A DNA stretch of 64,000 nt from Pedobacter xixiisoli (GCF_900215335.1 NZ_OCMT01000002.1:620001-684000), one strand, 5' to 3'. Numbered from the stretch's first letter, positions 51,891 to 62,239 are shown. The notes: generated from the letters alone by a model not told the origin. A program made the numbers and translations.

Positions 51891-53102
51891 TTAGTATAGG
51901 TTATCATAAAAAACCAGCGCTGCATCGTAAGTAGTAGCTAATCCAGTTGACGTTACTGCAGATCCAATGCTCACCACGCCTGTCCATGGTGCTACTACCC
52001 CATCGTATGCACTCCAACACCTGTAAACCACATTGGTGGATAGGTTCACATTGTTATTTCCTCCAAATAAAATCTTCGTGCCATCTAAACCTAATTTGCC
52101 AGACATCATTGCTCTCTTTTCGGCAACTGTACCAGTACCCAAAGTTGCCGCATCAGCAGCGCTTATTAAATGCGTGCGGCCAACAGGATTAAAACCACTA
52201 TGATGAAATGCCAACGCAAATCTTGTACTTTGGTTGCCTATTGTAGCGTAATTAAAATTGTTTTTTGTGACCATAAAACTGGTGCCAAAAGTTTCGTCTC
52301 CAGGATTTATATCATTAAACACAGGCACTTCTACAAAAATTGGATTTACGCCTGCTCCATTTACCATGTAGGTTCCAGTTGAATTAAATGTATTACCGTA
52401 GACCACGCCATGAGTAGAATTATCACCCCTAAACCTAATAAACGATCCCGAACAATCAGTAAAAGTGTTTTCAATAACCTTTAATCTTTTAACGCCAAAA
52501 GCGCCATAAATCATATGTGCCGTTGAACCTATGCCAACATTAGAGAATTGGCTTTGCCTGATGATGATATTATTTGAAGTTGGATAATGTGCTCCAACCG
52601 CTCCATAATATAAATTCGGCATGTTCTCGAAACGACAGTAAGCTATCGTAATATTAGGACTACGCTGTATCACCAAAGCATATTCCGATACTGCTCCAGT
52701 AAACTTCAATCGATGAATTAAGATATTTTGGCAATTATTTAGCGACATCAATTTTGCAATAGAACCTGTAAGTACAGCCGCACCGACGGTATTTGCTTTT
52801 AACTGAAGTCTTTTTGTTGCGCTTCCAATGTTAGATAAGGTAATGGTAGAACTAATATTGTAAGTTCCATCGGCAAAAACTACATCAACGTGGTTAGACT
52901 GCAACATGGTTTGAATACCCGTCCAAAATGCAGCATCTAGTGCGGTGGTTGGCGTTACATTCACAACCGTAGCTGTCGCTTCCACCTGAACTTCTCTTTT
53001 AGCTTCTGGTGTAACCGTTTCTTCTTTTTCTTCAACTACAGCATCTTTCTCACAAGAAAAAAGTGTCACAACTAGCAAAGACATTAAAATATATCTTTTC
53101 AT
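51891..53102 (-). CDS. Parallel beta-helix lipoprotein, distant PL6-like, function uncertain
   Basis: 403 residues from the ATG at 53102 ([17 protein letters not shown], Cys17 lipidated); a start at 53144 is rejected. After an acidic linker ([16 protein letters not shown]) the chain shows beta-helix rungs ([68 protein letters not shown]). The rung [16 protein letters not shown] lines up with the PL6 Arg rung ([16 protein letters not shown]) and has Arg223 and Arg225 around it, but the PL6 catalytic Lys position is Gly203. It lies between two PL6 genes, so it may be a new lyase branch, a mannuronan epimerase-like protein, or a binding protein. Confidence 0.75.
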   Translation of the reverse strand: MKRYILMSLLVVTLFSCEKDAVVEEKEETVTPEAKREVQVEATATVVNVTPTTALDAAFWTGIQTMLQSNHVDVVFADGTYNISSTITLSNIGSATKRLQLKANTVGAAVLTGSIAKLMSLNNCQNILIHRLKFTGAVSEYALVIQRSPNITIAYCRFENMPNLYYGAVGAHYPTSNNIIIRQSQFSNVGIGSTAHMIYGAFGVKRLKVIENTFTDCSGSFIRFRGDNSTHGVVYGNTFNSTGTYMVNGAGVNPIFVEVPVFNDINPGDETFGTSFMVTKNNFNYATIGNQSTRFALAFHHSGFNPVGRTHLISAADAATLGTGTVAEKRAMMSGKLGLDGTKILFGGNNNVNLSTNVVYRCWSAYDGVVAPWTGVVSIGSAVTSTGLATTYDAALVFYDNLY

Positions 53103-53124
53103 CGTATGAATTTTAAGATTTAAC

Positions 53125-55446
53125 CTATAAACTTGCGCCCACACCTCCTACTGCCTTCGATTTTGCCGAAAGCTCAGAACCTTCTTTTAAATTAAAATTG
53201 AATTCTTTGGTATTAGTAAAATCAGGTTTGATCTCGAAGATGTTTTTACCAAGGGCTTTGTTGTAATAAGTATCCACTTTTCCTGAATTATAAAAATTGC
53301 AGTTATCTACCAAGATATTATCCCAACGGAACTCTCTGAACTCTAAAGATCTACCTCCCTGACCACTATTCACGAAATTAGTGTTGAGCACCCTTGCATA
53401 TTGTGCACCCAACAAACGAAGTGCAGAACCCTGCTCCCTGTTATCTACTTCGTTAATGGTACAATTTTCTATTGTAACGAATGGACCTAAAGTACTTTCA
53501 TCATTTCCACCACGATACACATTGATTGCACTGCCCAGAATATTGGTAAATACACAGTTTTTAACCACAGTATATTCCGCTCCGTAGATGCCTTTATCGT
53601 CTCTTTCTTCCGCTAAGTTGATACCTGTTCCAGAAATATTCCTAAACAAGGAATTGGTAATCACTAAACTATCAGCCAAAGTCGATTTACTTCCTTTAAA
53701 GCCTGCAAAAGAACCTTCGTTGTAATCGTAAAATTCGCAAGCATCAATAAATGCTTTGTAAGGTTTGTTCATAGGCAATTCAGTTGAACGAATGCCACAA
53801 CGAACATCGCCGCCGCTTCCATTAGCGCCCTTAAATGCAATTCCAGTTACTTTTACTGTCGCACCGCTATCAATAGTGATGAAAGCTGCTAATGTTTTGC
53901 TGCTACTATTCACAAACACAGGCTTGCTTTTTAAACCAGCGGCAGCTTTGATGGTAATCGACTTATCTACTACAATTTCATCTTCAATGCTGTAAAGACC
54001 TGTATCGGTTAATTCAATGATATCTCCATCGGTTAACTTAGCAATTGTTTGTTGAATGCTTGTACTCTCTTTTGCTGACAGCTTCACTATTTTAGGTTGC
54101 GTATTGATTGCTTTTACTTCTTGCTTATACCAAGATGCACCAACATCTTTCTTATGCACGAACTTCATTTTTTTCAATGACGCACCATAATCCGCCAAGT
54201 AAGGAAATGAAATGCCATTGATGCTTACTTGAGCTGGCTTCTTAACTACAAAACCATCTTGAACCGGAAGGTTTGATTGCAAAGCATTATCTTTAATAAC
54301 AATACCGCCATCTTTATTCTCATCTATATAAAGTGCGTTTGTTGGCTGAACCAATAAGTTCTTTGTAAAAACTACACGCTGAGGCGATAAAGTACGTTCT
54401 GCATCTTTACCTGTTCCAAACAATGACGGCTCACAGTTGATGAAGGTATTACGTTCAATTTTAGCATCAACTACCTGATAATAACGGTTGATCAGTGAAT
54501 TTGGAACACCGTTCATTACTGCCAATGGCGAACGAAAAGCAGTACCTTTTAAATCTTTAAATACGTTTTCGAACACTTCATGCCCAGGATTAATTACCCT
54601 TACACCGCCAGTAAACGGTTTATTGTTACCCAAGAATAAATTGCCTTGCACCACGTTTTTAGAACCGTGTCTTAACACCAAACTTCCTTCACATTCTAAG
54701 AAAGTATTGAAGCTGATGTTATTTTCTCCCGATTTAATCGAAACGATTTCCACCTCGCCATTACATCTTTCGAAAAGATTATGTACAATTTGTGTTTTTG
54801 AAGCTGTTAAAGAATACCTAGAAACACCAATACGGATAGTTTCTCCTCCGTTAGAACCGAAACGTTGACGGCCATTGAAATGGTTAGAATCGATACGATG
54901 ATAGTTCTGTTGGCTGCGTTCATCATTAAGCTCTGCTATAATTACTGGGCCTGCATTTAATTTATTAGTGAAAGTACAGTGATCTACACGATTGTTCTTT
55001 CCCCAAAGCACTACCCATGAATCACCCTTAAAACGTTCTGGCTGACTAAAATCTTCTATCGCAAATTGAGTGATACGACAGTTGTTAGCTAAATTATTGT
55101 TGTCTACCCTAAAATTAATAAGATGGTCTTTAGGACTGTAACCATTTTTGAAATGAAGGCCTTTAATAAAAACGTACTCGCCCCCTATCTTCAAATTAGA
55201 TTTTCCAGCAATTTCTATTTTATCGCCACTTTCTGGTTTTACCCAAATTGGCTTTTCTTTAGTTCCTTTTCCTGAAATCACCAGTTGAACATCAGTCCAT
55301 ACTTTGTTTTTAAGGAGGATAACATCACCTGGTTTGGCTTTGGCAGCTGCAGATTTTAATTCTTGTGGCGTGCTGACTAAAATATCGGCTGCATTAGTTA
55401 ACGAAGCCATTAGAAAAAGTGCTAAAAAAGAGATACGGAATTTCAT
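53125..55446 (-). CDS. Two-domain polysaccharide lyase family 6 protein
   Basis: 773 residues from the ATG at 55446 (a TTG one codon upstream is ignored). The signal peptide is about 1-20 (ending SLTNA-A) and has no lipobox. Domain 1 (about 21-450) is a PL6 beta-helix with the catalytic pair Lys238 (EIVSIKSGEN) and Arg259 (LVLRHGSKN), again 21 apart, and [13 protein letters not shown]. Domain 2 (about 480-773) is a second beta-helix (DGDIIELTDTGLYSIEDEIV, ITIKAAAGLKSKPVF, VTIENCTINEVDN) as in AlyGC-type exo-alginate lyases. It probably yields monomeric unsaturated uronate. It is the first gene of the three-gene lyase operon. Confidence 0.92.
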   Translation of the reverse strand: MKFRISFLALFLMASLTNAADILVSTPQELKSAAAKAKPGDVILLKNKVWTDVQLVISGKGTKEKPIWVKPESGDKIEIAGKSNLKIGGEYVFIKGLHFKNGYSPKDHLINFRVDNNNLANNCRITQFAIEDFSQPERFKGDSWVVLWGKNNRVDHCTFTNKLNAGPVIIAELNDERSQQNYHRIDSNHFNGRQRFGSNGGETIRIGVSRYSLTASKTQIVHNLFERCNGEVEIVSIKSGENNISFNTFLECEGSLVLRHGSKNVVQGNLFLGNNKPFTGGVRVINPGHEVFENVFKDLKGTAFRSPLAVMNGVPNSLINRYYQVVDAKIERNTFINCEPSLFGTGKDAERTLSPQRVVFTKNLLVQPTNALYIDENKDGGIVIKDNALQSNLPVQDGFVVKKPAQVSINGISFPYLADYGASLKKMKFVHKKDVGASWYKQEVKAINTQPKIVKLSAKESTSIQQTIAKLTDGDIIELTDTGLYSIEDEIVVDKSITIKAAAGLKSKPVFVNSSSKTLAAFITIDSGATVKVTGIAFKGANGSGGDVRCGIRSTELPMNKPYKAFIDACEFYDYNEGSFAGFKGSKSTLADSLVITNSLFRNISGTGINLAEERDDKGIYGAEYTVVKNCVFTNILGSAINVYRGGNDESTLGPFVTIENCTINEVDNREQGSALRLLGAQYARVLNTNFVNSGQGGRSLEFREFRWDNILVDNCNFYNSGKVDTYYNKALGKNIFEIKPDFTNTKEFNFNLKEGSELSAKSKAVGGVGASL

Positions 55447-55688
55447 CAAATATGGTTATCGTTTAAATTGGTTAATTGTTTCCCCGCTGATATTCGCAGA
55501 TTTTATACGCAGATTGACGCTGATTTTGGATATTGGCAATTGTACTAAACCCATACCTGACTACTAGTACCTGAACCCTTGTAAAAATGGTGCCATCTCG
55601 ATCGGGTGAAGAAAATTAAACAAGCACAAAGTTCTTTCACTTTTTAACCGACCGAAACGACAAACATTTACATATAAACCAAAAGCCT
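55447..55688. other. Intergenic region between the lyase operon and the SusCD operon
   Basis: 242 bases. It includes CGCAGATTTTATACGCAGAT with GACGCTGATTTT, a common Bacteroidota intergenic repeat form, and TTTAAATTGGTTAATTG, at best a half operator site. No clear TAnnTTTG box for the lyase operon was found, so read-through from the SusCD operon is possible. Confidence 0.4.
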
Positions 55689-57287
55689 TTATTTCTGAAT
55701 ATAGATATCGAATTTAATTGAAGATAAACCAGCAGTTGTATCATGAACGGTCAACTCCTTAACTTTAATAAGTGCGTTTTTCATTACACCGCCAATTGGT
55801 ATTTGAGCATAAATAATAGATGCCGTACCAACGTTATAAACCTGTGATGATGCATGATATGAAGGCGCACTTTGACCACTTGGAGCAGAAATTGACGTGA
55901 AATAAGCAGCGTCCATTACATCAACATTGCCTGCATCAATATCAGCATATATCTTATCAATAGTGGTACTTGCTCCTTTAACTAAGACCCTAAATCTAGT
56001 TGCTTTAAAATTTGATGCTGGGTTACGAACCCATGATACTCCATTACATCTATAATTAGTAAAAGAAGTACCCAAGTTGGTTGGGCTGTAAAAATTTAAA
56101 CTGATACTAGACGGAGTAGTCGTATTATTTCCACCTCCATACATTAGAAACGCAGCTGTTTCTTCATTAGCACCTAGCTCACAATTACCCAGAACCTTAC
56201 CTGTTTCTGCAATAAACATACTATTTGTTGAACCAGTGGAAGATGTACCTTGAGCCGACATGACTATGTCTCGATACAACACACTTTGATAAGTAATATT
56301 TATCGGAATTACCAACTCTGTTTGTACGTCCTCAATATCGACAGCTATAATTTTAATATTCGATGCCCTCATTTTGAAAGTATAACTGCTACTATAGTTG
56401 TACGTTTTAACACCATTTAAATTGTTAACAGTACTCAATAACTGGTAAGCACCATTCCTATCATCATAGATATCAACTTTTTTCAAACCAGTTACCGAAG
56501 TAATTAATCCTGCAACTGAAGTAGCAGTAGTAGCAACGCTAGCAGGGAAATTTTGAAGTTTAGGTTTAAAAATGGTCACATCTACAGGCATATTTATAAT
56601 AATCTCATTGGCTTGGTTATAGATATCGATAGCTCTTACTTTAATATGTTGTGCTGCTTTACGATAAGTGTAAGCATAATTTAATGCATACTCTTTAACG
56701 TTAGTAATACCAGTAATACTGTTAACCAAAACGTATGTATTTTCCGTTTGCTGATCATCCAAAATATCAACTTGCTTAATGCCGAATTCTGATTTAATAG
56801 TACCTGTAATAGCTGTTGGCGTACCATTAGGATCTGCATTAATTGTAGATGGAAAAGTACTGAATTGAGGTAAAGCCGGATCAAGATATTTCACTGGAAT
56901 AAAGCCTTCCAAAGAACTATTGTCGCCCAGTTTTGCCAAAACCTTTAAGCCGGTTATAGCAGTTAAATTATAATTTTTGATACTATCTACAGGCATAGAT
57001 AACTCAAAATTATTTGAAGACAACTTGCTATTATCAGCTACGTGAACCAATACATTTGGTTGACCAGTACGTACCAAGTAGGTATATACAAACTTTACTC
57101 CGTTAGCTGCCGAAATATTACTTGTTACTTTATCACCAGTTTCAAATGTTTTGGTTGCGCGGTTAAAAATATATTCCTTAGTTTCAATAGTACCTTCGCC
57201 ATCGCCAATAAGTTCGTTTTTCTTACAGCTGGCTATGATCACCAATGCCAAAAAGCAAAATAATAATGGGTTTAAGATCTTTTTCAT
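55689..57287 (-). CDS. Surface lipoprotein in SusE/SusF position, probable glycan-binding protein
   Basis: 532 residues. The lipoprotein signal MKKILNPLLFCFLALVIIASC gives Cys21. The body is a series of beta-sandwich-like repeats of about 90 residues with a recurring pattern: GTPTAITGTIKSEFGIKQVDILDD..., TATSVAGLITSVTGLKKVDIYDD..., each followed by a VKEYALNYAYTYR / VKTYNYSSSYTFK strand and IKVRAIDIYNQ / IKIIAVDIEDV. The C-terminal ~190 residues form a different domain, rich in Ser/Thr/Asn, with KFDIYIQK at the end. It follows susD by 13 bases. No family name is recognised; the position suggests a surface glycan-binding protein for alginate. Confidence 0.8.
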   Translation of the reverse strand: MKKILNPLLFCFLALVIIASCKKNELIGDGEGTIETKEYIFNRATKTFETGDKVTSNISAANGVKFVYTYLVRTGQPNVLVHVADNSKLSSNNFELSMPVDSIKNYNLTAITGLKVLAKLGDNSSLEGFIPVKYLDPALPQFSTFPSTINADPNGTPTAITGTIKSEFGIKQVDILDDQQTENTYVLVNSITGITNVKEYALNYAYTYRKAAQHIKVRAIDIYNQANEIIINMPVDVTIFKPKLQNFPASVATTATSVAGLITSVTGLKKVDIYDDRNGAYQLLSTVNNLNGVKTYNYSSSYTFKMRASNIKIIAVDIEDVQTELVIPINITYQSVLYRDIVMSAQGTSSTGSTNSMFIAETGKVLGNCELGANEETAAFLMYGGGNNTTTPSSISLNFYSPTNLGTSFTNYRCNGVSWVRNPASNFKATRFRVLVKGASTTIDKIYADIDAGNVDVMDAAYFTSISAPSGQSAPSYHASSQVYNVGTASIIYAQIPIGGVMKNALIKVKELTVHDTTAGLSSIKFDIYIQK

Positions 57288-57300
57288 TTCCGTTATTTTT

Positions 57301-58911
57301 TTAATAGCCTGGATTTTGTGTGATTGTTATCTCTGTGTTGGTATCAATTTCTCTCTGAGGAATCGGTAACAACAACTTATTGGTATTTATATTGGCTTGC
57401 AATGTTACTAGTGGAATAACTGGGTTAAACCTGCCATAGTAAGCACTATATTCTGTAGCGTAATGGGCCTGTATGGTTGCTACTGCGTCTCCAAATCTGA
57501 TCAAGTCAAACAAACGTTGGTTCTCGAAAGCAAACTCTAAGCGTCTTTCTTTTAACAAAGCAATATGAAAATCGGCATCGCTAGTTATTGCACCCGTACC
57601 AGAAGCTGGATATTTATAAAAGGCAGTTGTAAACGTACCTGTGGAATAATTACCTGCACCAGCTCTTTCTCTTATCTGATTAATAATACCTACCGAAGAG
57701 CCCGCAGCACCATCATAACCTTGCGCCTCCGCTTTCAACAATAAAATATCAGAAAAACGCAATACGGTGAAATCATTTTCCGCATCATTAGCTACAATAA
57801 CTTTAGAAAAGAACTTATTGACATACAAAGGTGTGGTACTGCCAGAATAACTAGCAATAGTCACATCTTTTCTAGCGTCGGTGAAACTAGTTAAACTCGT
57901 AGTAAATGCACTGTTAACACTTGGTGTTGGGTAGTTAAAACCACCTCCATCACCATTTATTATCGCATCGCCACTACTAGCGGGAGCAAAGAGATTTGCC
58001 ATTGGATTACCCAAACCAACCAAACCAGATCTGTATCTAACGGCAAATAAAATCTCTTTATTCATTTCGTTATTGATTGCAAATACTCGTTGAAAACTTG
58101 TTTCTAAACCATAACCACTATTTGCAATTACATCGTTTAATAGAGCTAACGCATCTGCAGAACGTGGCACTGGCAGTGTTAAATAAACCTTAGCCAATAA
58201 ACCTTTAGCCGACCAAGCATTTACTCTACCAAAATCTGTAGACGCAATTTGGTTGTACGGTTTGGCACTAGCTAAAGTAGCCGCAGCTTCTAGATCTTTG
58301 GTGATTAGATTATAAGTATCGTTAATAGATGATCTATTTATTTTTCTAGCTTCGGCAGCTGTTAAAGGCTTAGTTACCAAAAAAACACCACCATACAATC
58401 TCACTAAATTGAAGTAATGATGAGCCCTGATGAAGAGCGCTTGTCCTGCTAATTCGTTGCGTTGCGCTTCTGTAACCGAGGCTGTAGGTGTACCAAAAAC
58501 CAATTGTCCATTTTCAAAACTTACTCCTAAGCTTTTTAGCACGTAATTTACATTACGAATGTTTTTGTACACGCTTAACCAGTAGTTGTAAATTTGCTGG
58601 TGCTGAGGCCCTGCGTTATAAAGATTTAACACGTTAAGCTCCATATTGGTATTGGTGGTGCTATTTACAGAGCGTTGACGAGCATTATCACTACGTAGCT
58701 CTGTAAATTGCCACTCGTTAATTAATGGTTCCTGCATACCGTTGTAACATCCTGCAAGAGCAACACTAACTTCTTTATAATCCTTATAATAATCTTTTGC
58801 AACTTCGTTTGATATAGGTTCTTGATCTACCACCTTTTTACAAGAGGTAAAAGCAGATACCAATGATACCAAAATGATGAAGCGAGTTGATATATTTTTA
58901 ATTTGTTTCAT
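57301..58911 (-). CDS. RagB/SusD family surface lipoprotein of the alginate-type locus
   Basis: 536 residues. Lipoprotein signal ISTRFIILVSLVSAFTSC (Cys24), then KKVVDQEPISNEVAKDYYKDYKEVSVALAGCYNG. TPR-like blocks NELAGQALFIRAHHYFNLVRLYGG and WSAKGLLAKVYLTL and the late LLKERRLEFAFENQRLFDLIRFGDA are SusD signatures. It would bind uronate oligomers above its SusC partner, which ends 12 bases upstream. Confidence 0.94.
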   Translation of the reverse strand: MKQIKNISTRFIILVSLVSAFTSCKKVVDQEPISNEVAKDYYKDYKEVSVALAGCYNGMQEPLINEWQFTELRSDNARQRSVNSTTNTNMELNVLNLYNAGPQHQQIYNYWLSVYKNIRNVNYVLKSLGVSFENGQLVFGTPTASVTEAQRNELAGQALFIRAHHYFNLVRLYGGVFLVTKPLTAAEARKINRSSINDTYNLITKDLEAAATLASAKPYNQIASTDFGRVNAWSAKGLLAKVYLTLPVPRSADALALLNDVIANSGYGLETSFQRVFAINNEMNKEILFAVRYRSGLVGLGNPMANLFAPASSGDAIINGDGGGFNYPTPSVNSAFTTSLTSFTDARKDVTIASYSGSTTPLYVNKFFSKVIVANDAENDFTVLRFSDILLLKAEAQGYDGAAGSSVGIINQIRERAGAGNYSTGTFTTAFYKYPASGTGAITSDADFHIALLKERRLEFAFENQRLFDLIRFGDAVATIQAHYATEYSAYYGRFNPVIPLVTLQANINTNKLLLPIPQREIDTNTEITITQNPGY

Positions 58912-58923
58912 GATATGATGGTA

Positions 58924-61900
58924 TTAAAAGTTAAAATCAAGACCAAAAGTGTAAGTACGGTTGATTGGGAAACCTCCTCGTTGATAACCAGAAATTACTG
59001 GAGATGCATAAGCCGAAGAGGTAACCCTTGCTTCTGGGTTAATACCCCGATAAGAGTTGCCAGTAATAAAAAATACATTATCTACTGAACCATATAATCT
59101 TAAACTGTTTACTTTGAATTTTTTAAGCGTTTTAGCTGGCAAAGTATAGCCTACAATAATATTACGTAAGAAAGCATAGCTCGCACTTTCTACCGCATAG
59201 TCTGTAAGGAGTAAATCTGCAGCAATACCATTGTTAAAATATGGTGTTTTACCATCGCCTGGGTTTGCAGGACTTACCCACCTATTCTTGATATAATTGA
59301 CATTTTGTCTTTTAGATTCATTGTAAAACAAATCGCCATTAATTAACTGCCCACCCTGCGAACCTTGCATTAAGATATTTAAATCGAATTTCTTGTATCT
59401 AAAAGTATTGGTGATGCCCCATGTAAAATCTGGAAATGGCGACCCCATGATTACTCTATCGTTTAAATCAATTTTATTATCACCATTAATGTCTTTTAAT
59501 TTAACGCCACCTTCTCGGTAATAACTCTGTAAAACAGAAGTTTGACCAGATGCTACAGCCGCATTGGCATCTGCTTGAGAAAGCCAAACTCCATCTGTTT
59601 TATAACCATAAAATTGCACGTAAGGTTGTCCAACAATAGAGGCATAAATTTCGCTACGTTCGCCATAACTATATAGGTAAGGCTCGTCGCCACCTAATTT
59701 TAACAATTTATTTCTATTTGCGGCAACATTAAGAGAGGTTGTCCAATTAAAGTTTTTAGTACCAATGTTATTAGAAGTAAGCTCTACCTCGAAACCTTGA
59801 TTTCTGATTTTTCCGTTATTGTTCCAGAAAGAGTCTGATCCTGTAATTGCCTGTTGCGATTGTTGTAGTAATAATTTATCAGTGATAGAGCGATAATACT
59901 CTAAGCTTAATTGTACTTTGTTTCTAAACAAAGCCACGTCTAAACCAATGTTTGCCGAACGTGTAGTTTCCCAAGTAATGTTACTACCAAAGGTTACTAC
60001 ATTATTAGGCGACTGACCAGCTATTACGTTTCCAGTACCTTCTCCAAATACGTAGTTTGATCTGAATAATAAATCTAGATAAGAGAATGGTGTAATTCTG
60101 TTGTTTCCTGTTTCGCCATAACTTGCTCTTAATTTCAAACTTTCTAACCACTTTTTACTGCCCTTCATGAAAGATTCGCTTGCAATATTCCAACCGGCTG
60201 AAAAAGCAGGGAACCAGCCTCTTCTATTACCTGGGCCAAAAATTGAACTTTCGTCGGTACGTAAACTTGCCGTTGCTATATATTTACCTTTATAATCGTA
60301 GTTAACTCTACCTAAATAAGAAATTAAGCCTGTTTTTACGTTTATAGGTATCGCAGCCGCCTGATCGAAATAAGCAGCTTGATTTAAAGTACTAAAATCA
60401 TCTGATGGAAAACTATAACCAATTTGCTGAGAACCTGTAACCGAGTTACCTTGTACAGTAAAACCTAACAATCCACTAAAATTATGATTGCCGAAGTTCT
60501 TTTTATAGTTCATGGTATTTTCCCACAAAACATCTAATGTCGTTCCGTTAGTTATAGTTGCTTGGTTAACATCACCATCTTTACGTGCCTCACTTCTAAT
60601 TAGGGTTTTATCCTCTCTCGAAAGATAATAAGCACCTACCGAAGTTTTAAATGAAAGGTTTTTACTTGGGTTGTAAGTTAAATCTGTACCCCCCTGAAAG
60701 CGATAACTTTCAGAAAACCGATCTTCTCTTTCCGCATGAGATAAAGGCGTGTTATTTGTCGATGAAAATGGATTAATAGCAGTACCACTTTTCCAATAAG
60801 ATCCATCAGGCATAGTACCTTCGTAAGGTAAATTAATAAAATGACGTGCCTGCGCCCAATCCCCAGACCTTAAATTTGCCCATTGGGTATTTTGGTTTAC
60901 GAAAGCCGCAGTAAATGCAGAATGGTAAACGGGTAAAAAGGATGGAAATCTATAGTAATTTGTGAAATTTTCTGCTGGTCGTTGTATTTTAGTATAAGTT
61001 GGGTTGATGTTAACGTTTAGTGTCAGTTTTGGTGAAAGATTAACATCTAGTTTTACACGAAAATTCCCTCTATTGTTTTCGCTGTCTTTCATTACACCTT
61101 GATCTTGCTGTAAGTTTCCAGATACATAATACCTAAAATCTTTTTTACCACCAGCTACGTTTAGCTGCATGTTGTAGATACCCGCATTGCGCAAAGACTC
61201 TTGTTGCCAATCTGTTGTAGAACCGCTAATTTGATTTTCTATAATATACGCTGCTCGTTCGTTAACATTAATGATATTCTTCAAATTCGCGGGTACACTT
61301 GGATCATTTTCTCTCAAAGCTGCCTCTGCAAAAAGTAATTTTGTGTAATCTGTGGTCGATAAAATGGGATAAACACTATAGGCCTCTTTAATACCATAGT
61401 AAGATTTAACCGAGAATTTAGGTTTATCGGCAACACCCTTTTTAGTAGTTACTAAAATTACACCGTTAGCACCTCTAGAACCATAAATAGCTGATGAAGC
61501 GGCATCTTTTAATACCTCAATAGACTCCACATCGTACGGGTTAATAAAGGCTAGACCATCTGCAATAGGATGCCCATCTACTACTACCAAAGGTTCAGCA
61601 TTAGCATTGATAGAACTTGCACCTCTCACGCGTAAGGTTGGGTCAGCACCGGCTTCAGAACTATTGTTTTGAACAGTTAAACCCGCTATTTTACCAATTA
61701 AAGCATTATCTAACCTCGAAGTTGGAATTTCATCTAAGTTTTTATTCTCTAACTTACTTACGGCAGAACTAACCGTAGATTTCTTCTGGGTACCGTAACC
61801 AACTACAATTACCTCGTTCATAGAGCTTACGTCGTCTACCAAAGTCACATTAATAGTAGTAGCATTTGCCACTCCCTGTAGATGGATTTTATAACCGAGC

Positions 61901-62130
61901 GATTTAAATTCTAATATTTTTCCTTTCTGAACAGAGATTTCATACTCTCCTTTCTCATTGGTAGAAACTCCTTTGTTGGTGTCTTTAATTACAACAGAAA
62001 CACCAGGAATACCCTGTCCATCTGCAGATGTAACAACGCCTTTGATTTTTACGGTTTGTGCACTTACTCCTAATGACAGTAAGCAAACTAGTAAAAAAAC
62101 AACGCTGCTAACGCGATTCTTTAATGTCAT
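58924..62130 (-). CDS. SusC/RagA TonB-linked transporter of the alginate-type locus
   Basis: 1068 residues. Signal peptide about 1-24 (ending GVSAQ). A CarboxypepD_reg domain (VKIKGVVTSADGQGIPGVSVVIKDTNKGVSTNEKGEYEI), the TonB-box-like MNEVIVVGYGTQKKSTV, the plug with GSRGANGVILVTTKKG, and the barrel ending NRTYTFGLDFNF. There is no STN domain, so unlike the transporter at 7583 it is not wired to an anti-sigma factor. Control is probably through the palindromic operator over its promoter. It is the first gene of the SusCD-binding protein operon. Confidence 0.95.
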   Translation of the reverse strand: MTLKNRVSSVVFLLVCLLSLGVSAQTVKIKGVVTSADGQGIPGVSVVIKDTNKGVSTNEKGEYEISVQKGKILEFKSLGYKIHLQGVANATTINVTLVDDVSSMNEVIVVGYGTQKKSTVSSAVSKLENKNLDEIPTSRLDNALIGKIAGLTVQNNSSEAGADPTLRVRGASSINANAEPLVVVDGHPIADGLAFINPYDVESIEVLKDAASSAIYGSRGANGVILVTTKKGVADKPKFSVKSYYGIKEAYSVYPILSTTDYTKLLFAEAALRENDPSVPANLKNIINVNERAAYIIENQISGSTTDWQQESLRNAGIYNMQLNVAGGKKDFRYYVSGNLQQDQGVMKDSENNRGNFRVKLDVNLSPKLTLNVNINPTYTKIQRPAENFTNYYRFPSFLPVYHSAFTAAFVNQNTQWANLRSGDWAQARHFINLPYEGTMPDGSYWKSGTAINPFSSTNNTPLSHAEREDRFSESYRFQGGTDLTYNPSKNLSFKTSVGAYYLSREDKTLIRSEARKDGDVNQATITNGTTLDVLWENTMNYKKNFGNHNFSGLLGFTVQGNSVTGSQQIGYSFPSDDFSTLNQAAYFDQAAAIPINVKTGLISYLGRVNYDYKGKYIATASLRTDESSIFGPGNRRGWFPAFSAGWNIASESFMKGSKKWLESLKLRASYGETGNNRITPFSYLDLLFRSNYVFGEGTGNVIAGQSPNNVVTFGSNITWETTRSANIGLDVALFRNKVQLSLEYYRSITDKLLLQQSQQAITGSDSFWNNNGKIRNQGFEVELTSNNIGTKNFNWTTSLNVAANRNKLLKLGGDEPYLYSYGERSEIYASIVGQPYVQFYGYKTDGVWLSQADANAAVASGQTSVLQSYYREGGVKLKDINGDNKIDLNDRVIMGSPFPDFTWGITNTFRYKKFDLNILMQGSQGGQLINGDLFYNESKRQNVNYIKNRWVSPANPGDGKTPYFNNGIAADLLLTDYAVESASYAFLRNIIVGYTLPAKTLKKFKVNSLRLYGSVDNVFFITGNSYRGINPEARVTSSAYASPVISGYQRGGFPINRTYTFGLDFNF

Positions 62131-62186
62131 AGCAAATCAGTTTATATGTTGGTTAGGTTGCCTTAACTTCTCAGCATCGGCTTAAA

Positions 62187-62239
62187 TTGGTTTACCAAAA
62201 ATTGGTAAACCAAATATATAATTATTATTTGTAATCAAA
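62187..62239 (-). promoter_or_regulatory. Promoter of the alginate-type SusCD operon with a double palindromic operator
   Basis: TTGGTTTACCAA (62187-62198), AAA, TTGGTAAACCAA (62202-62213): a 27-base perfect inverted repeat made of two TTGGTnnACCAA units, the half-site layout expected for a GntR/FadR-type regulator. On the minus strand the -7 box TATATTTG (62211-62218) overlaps it, with TTTG at 62236-62239 as -33 after 17 bases. The SusC start is 57 bases below the operator. The rest of the gap to 62523 holds low-complexity GGTT/TTCA repeats and the SDR terminator. Confidence 0.7.
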
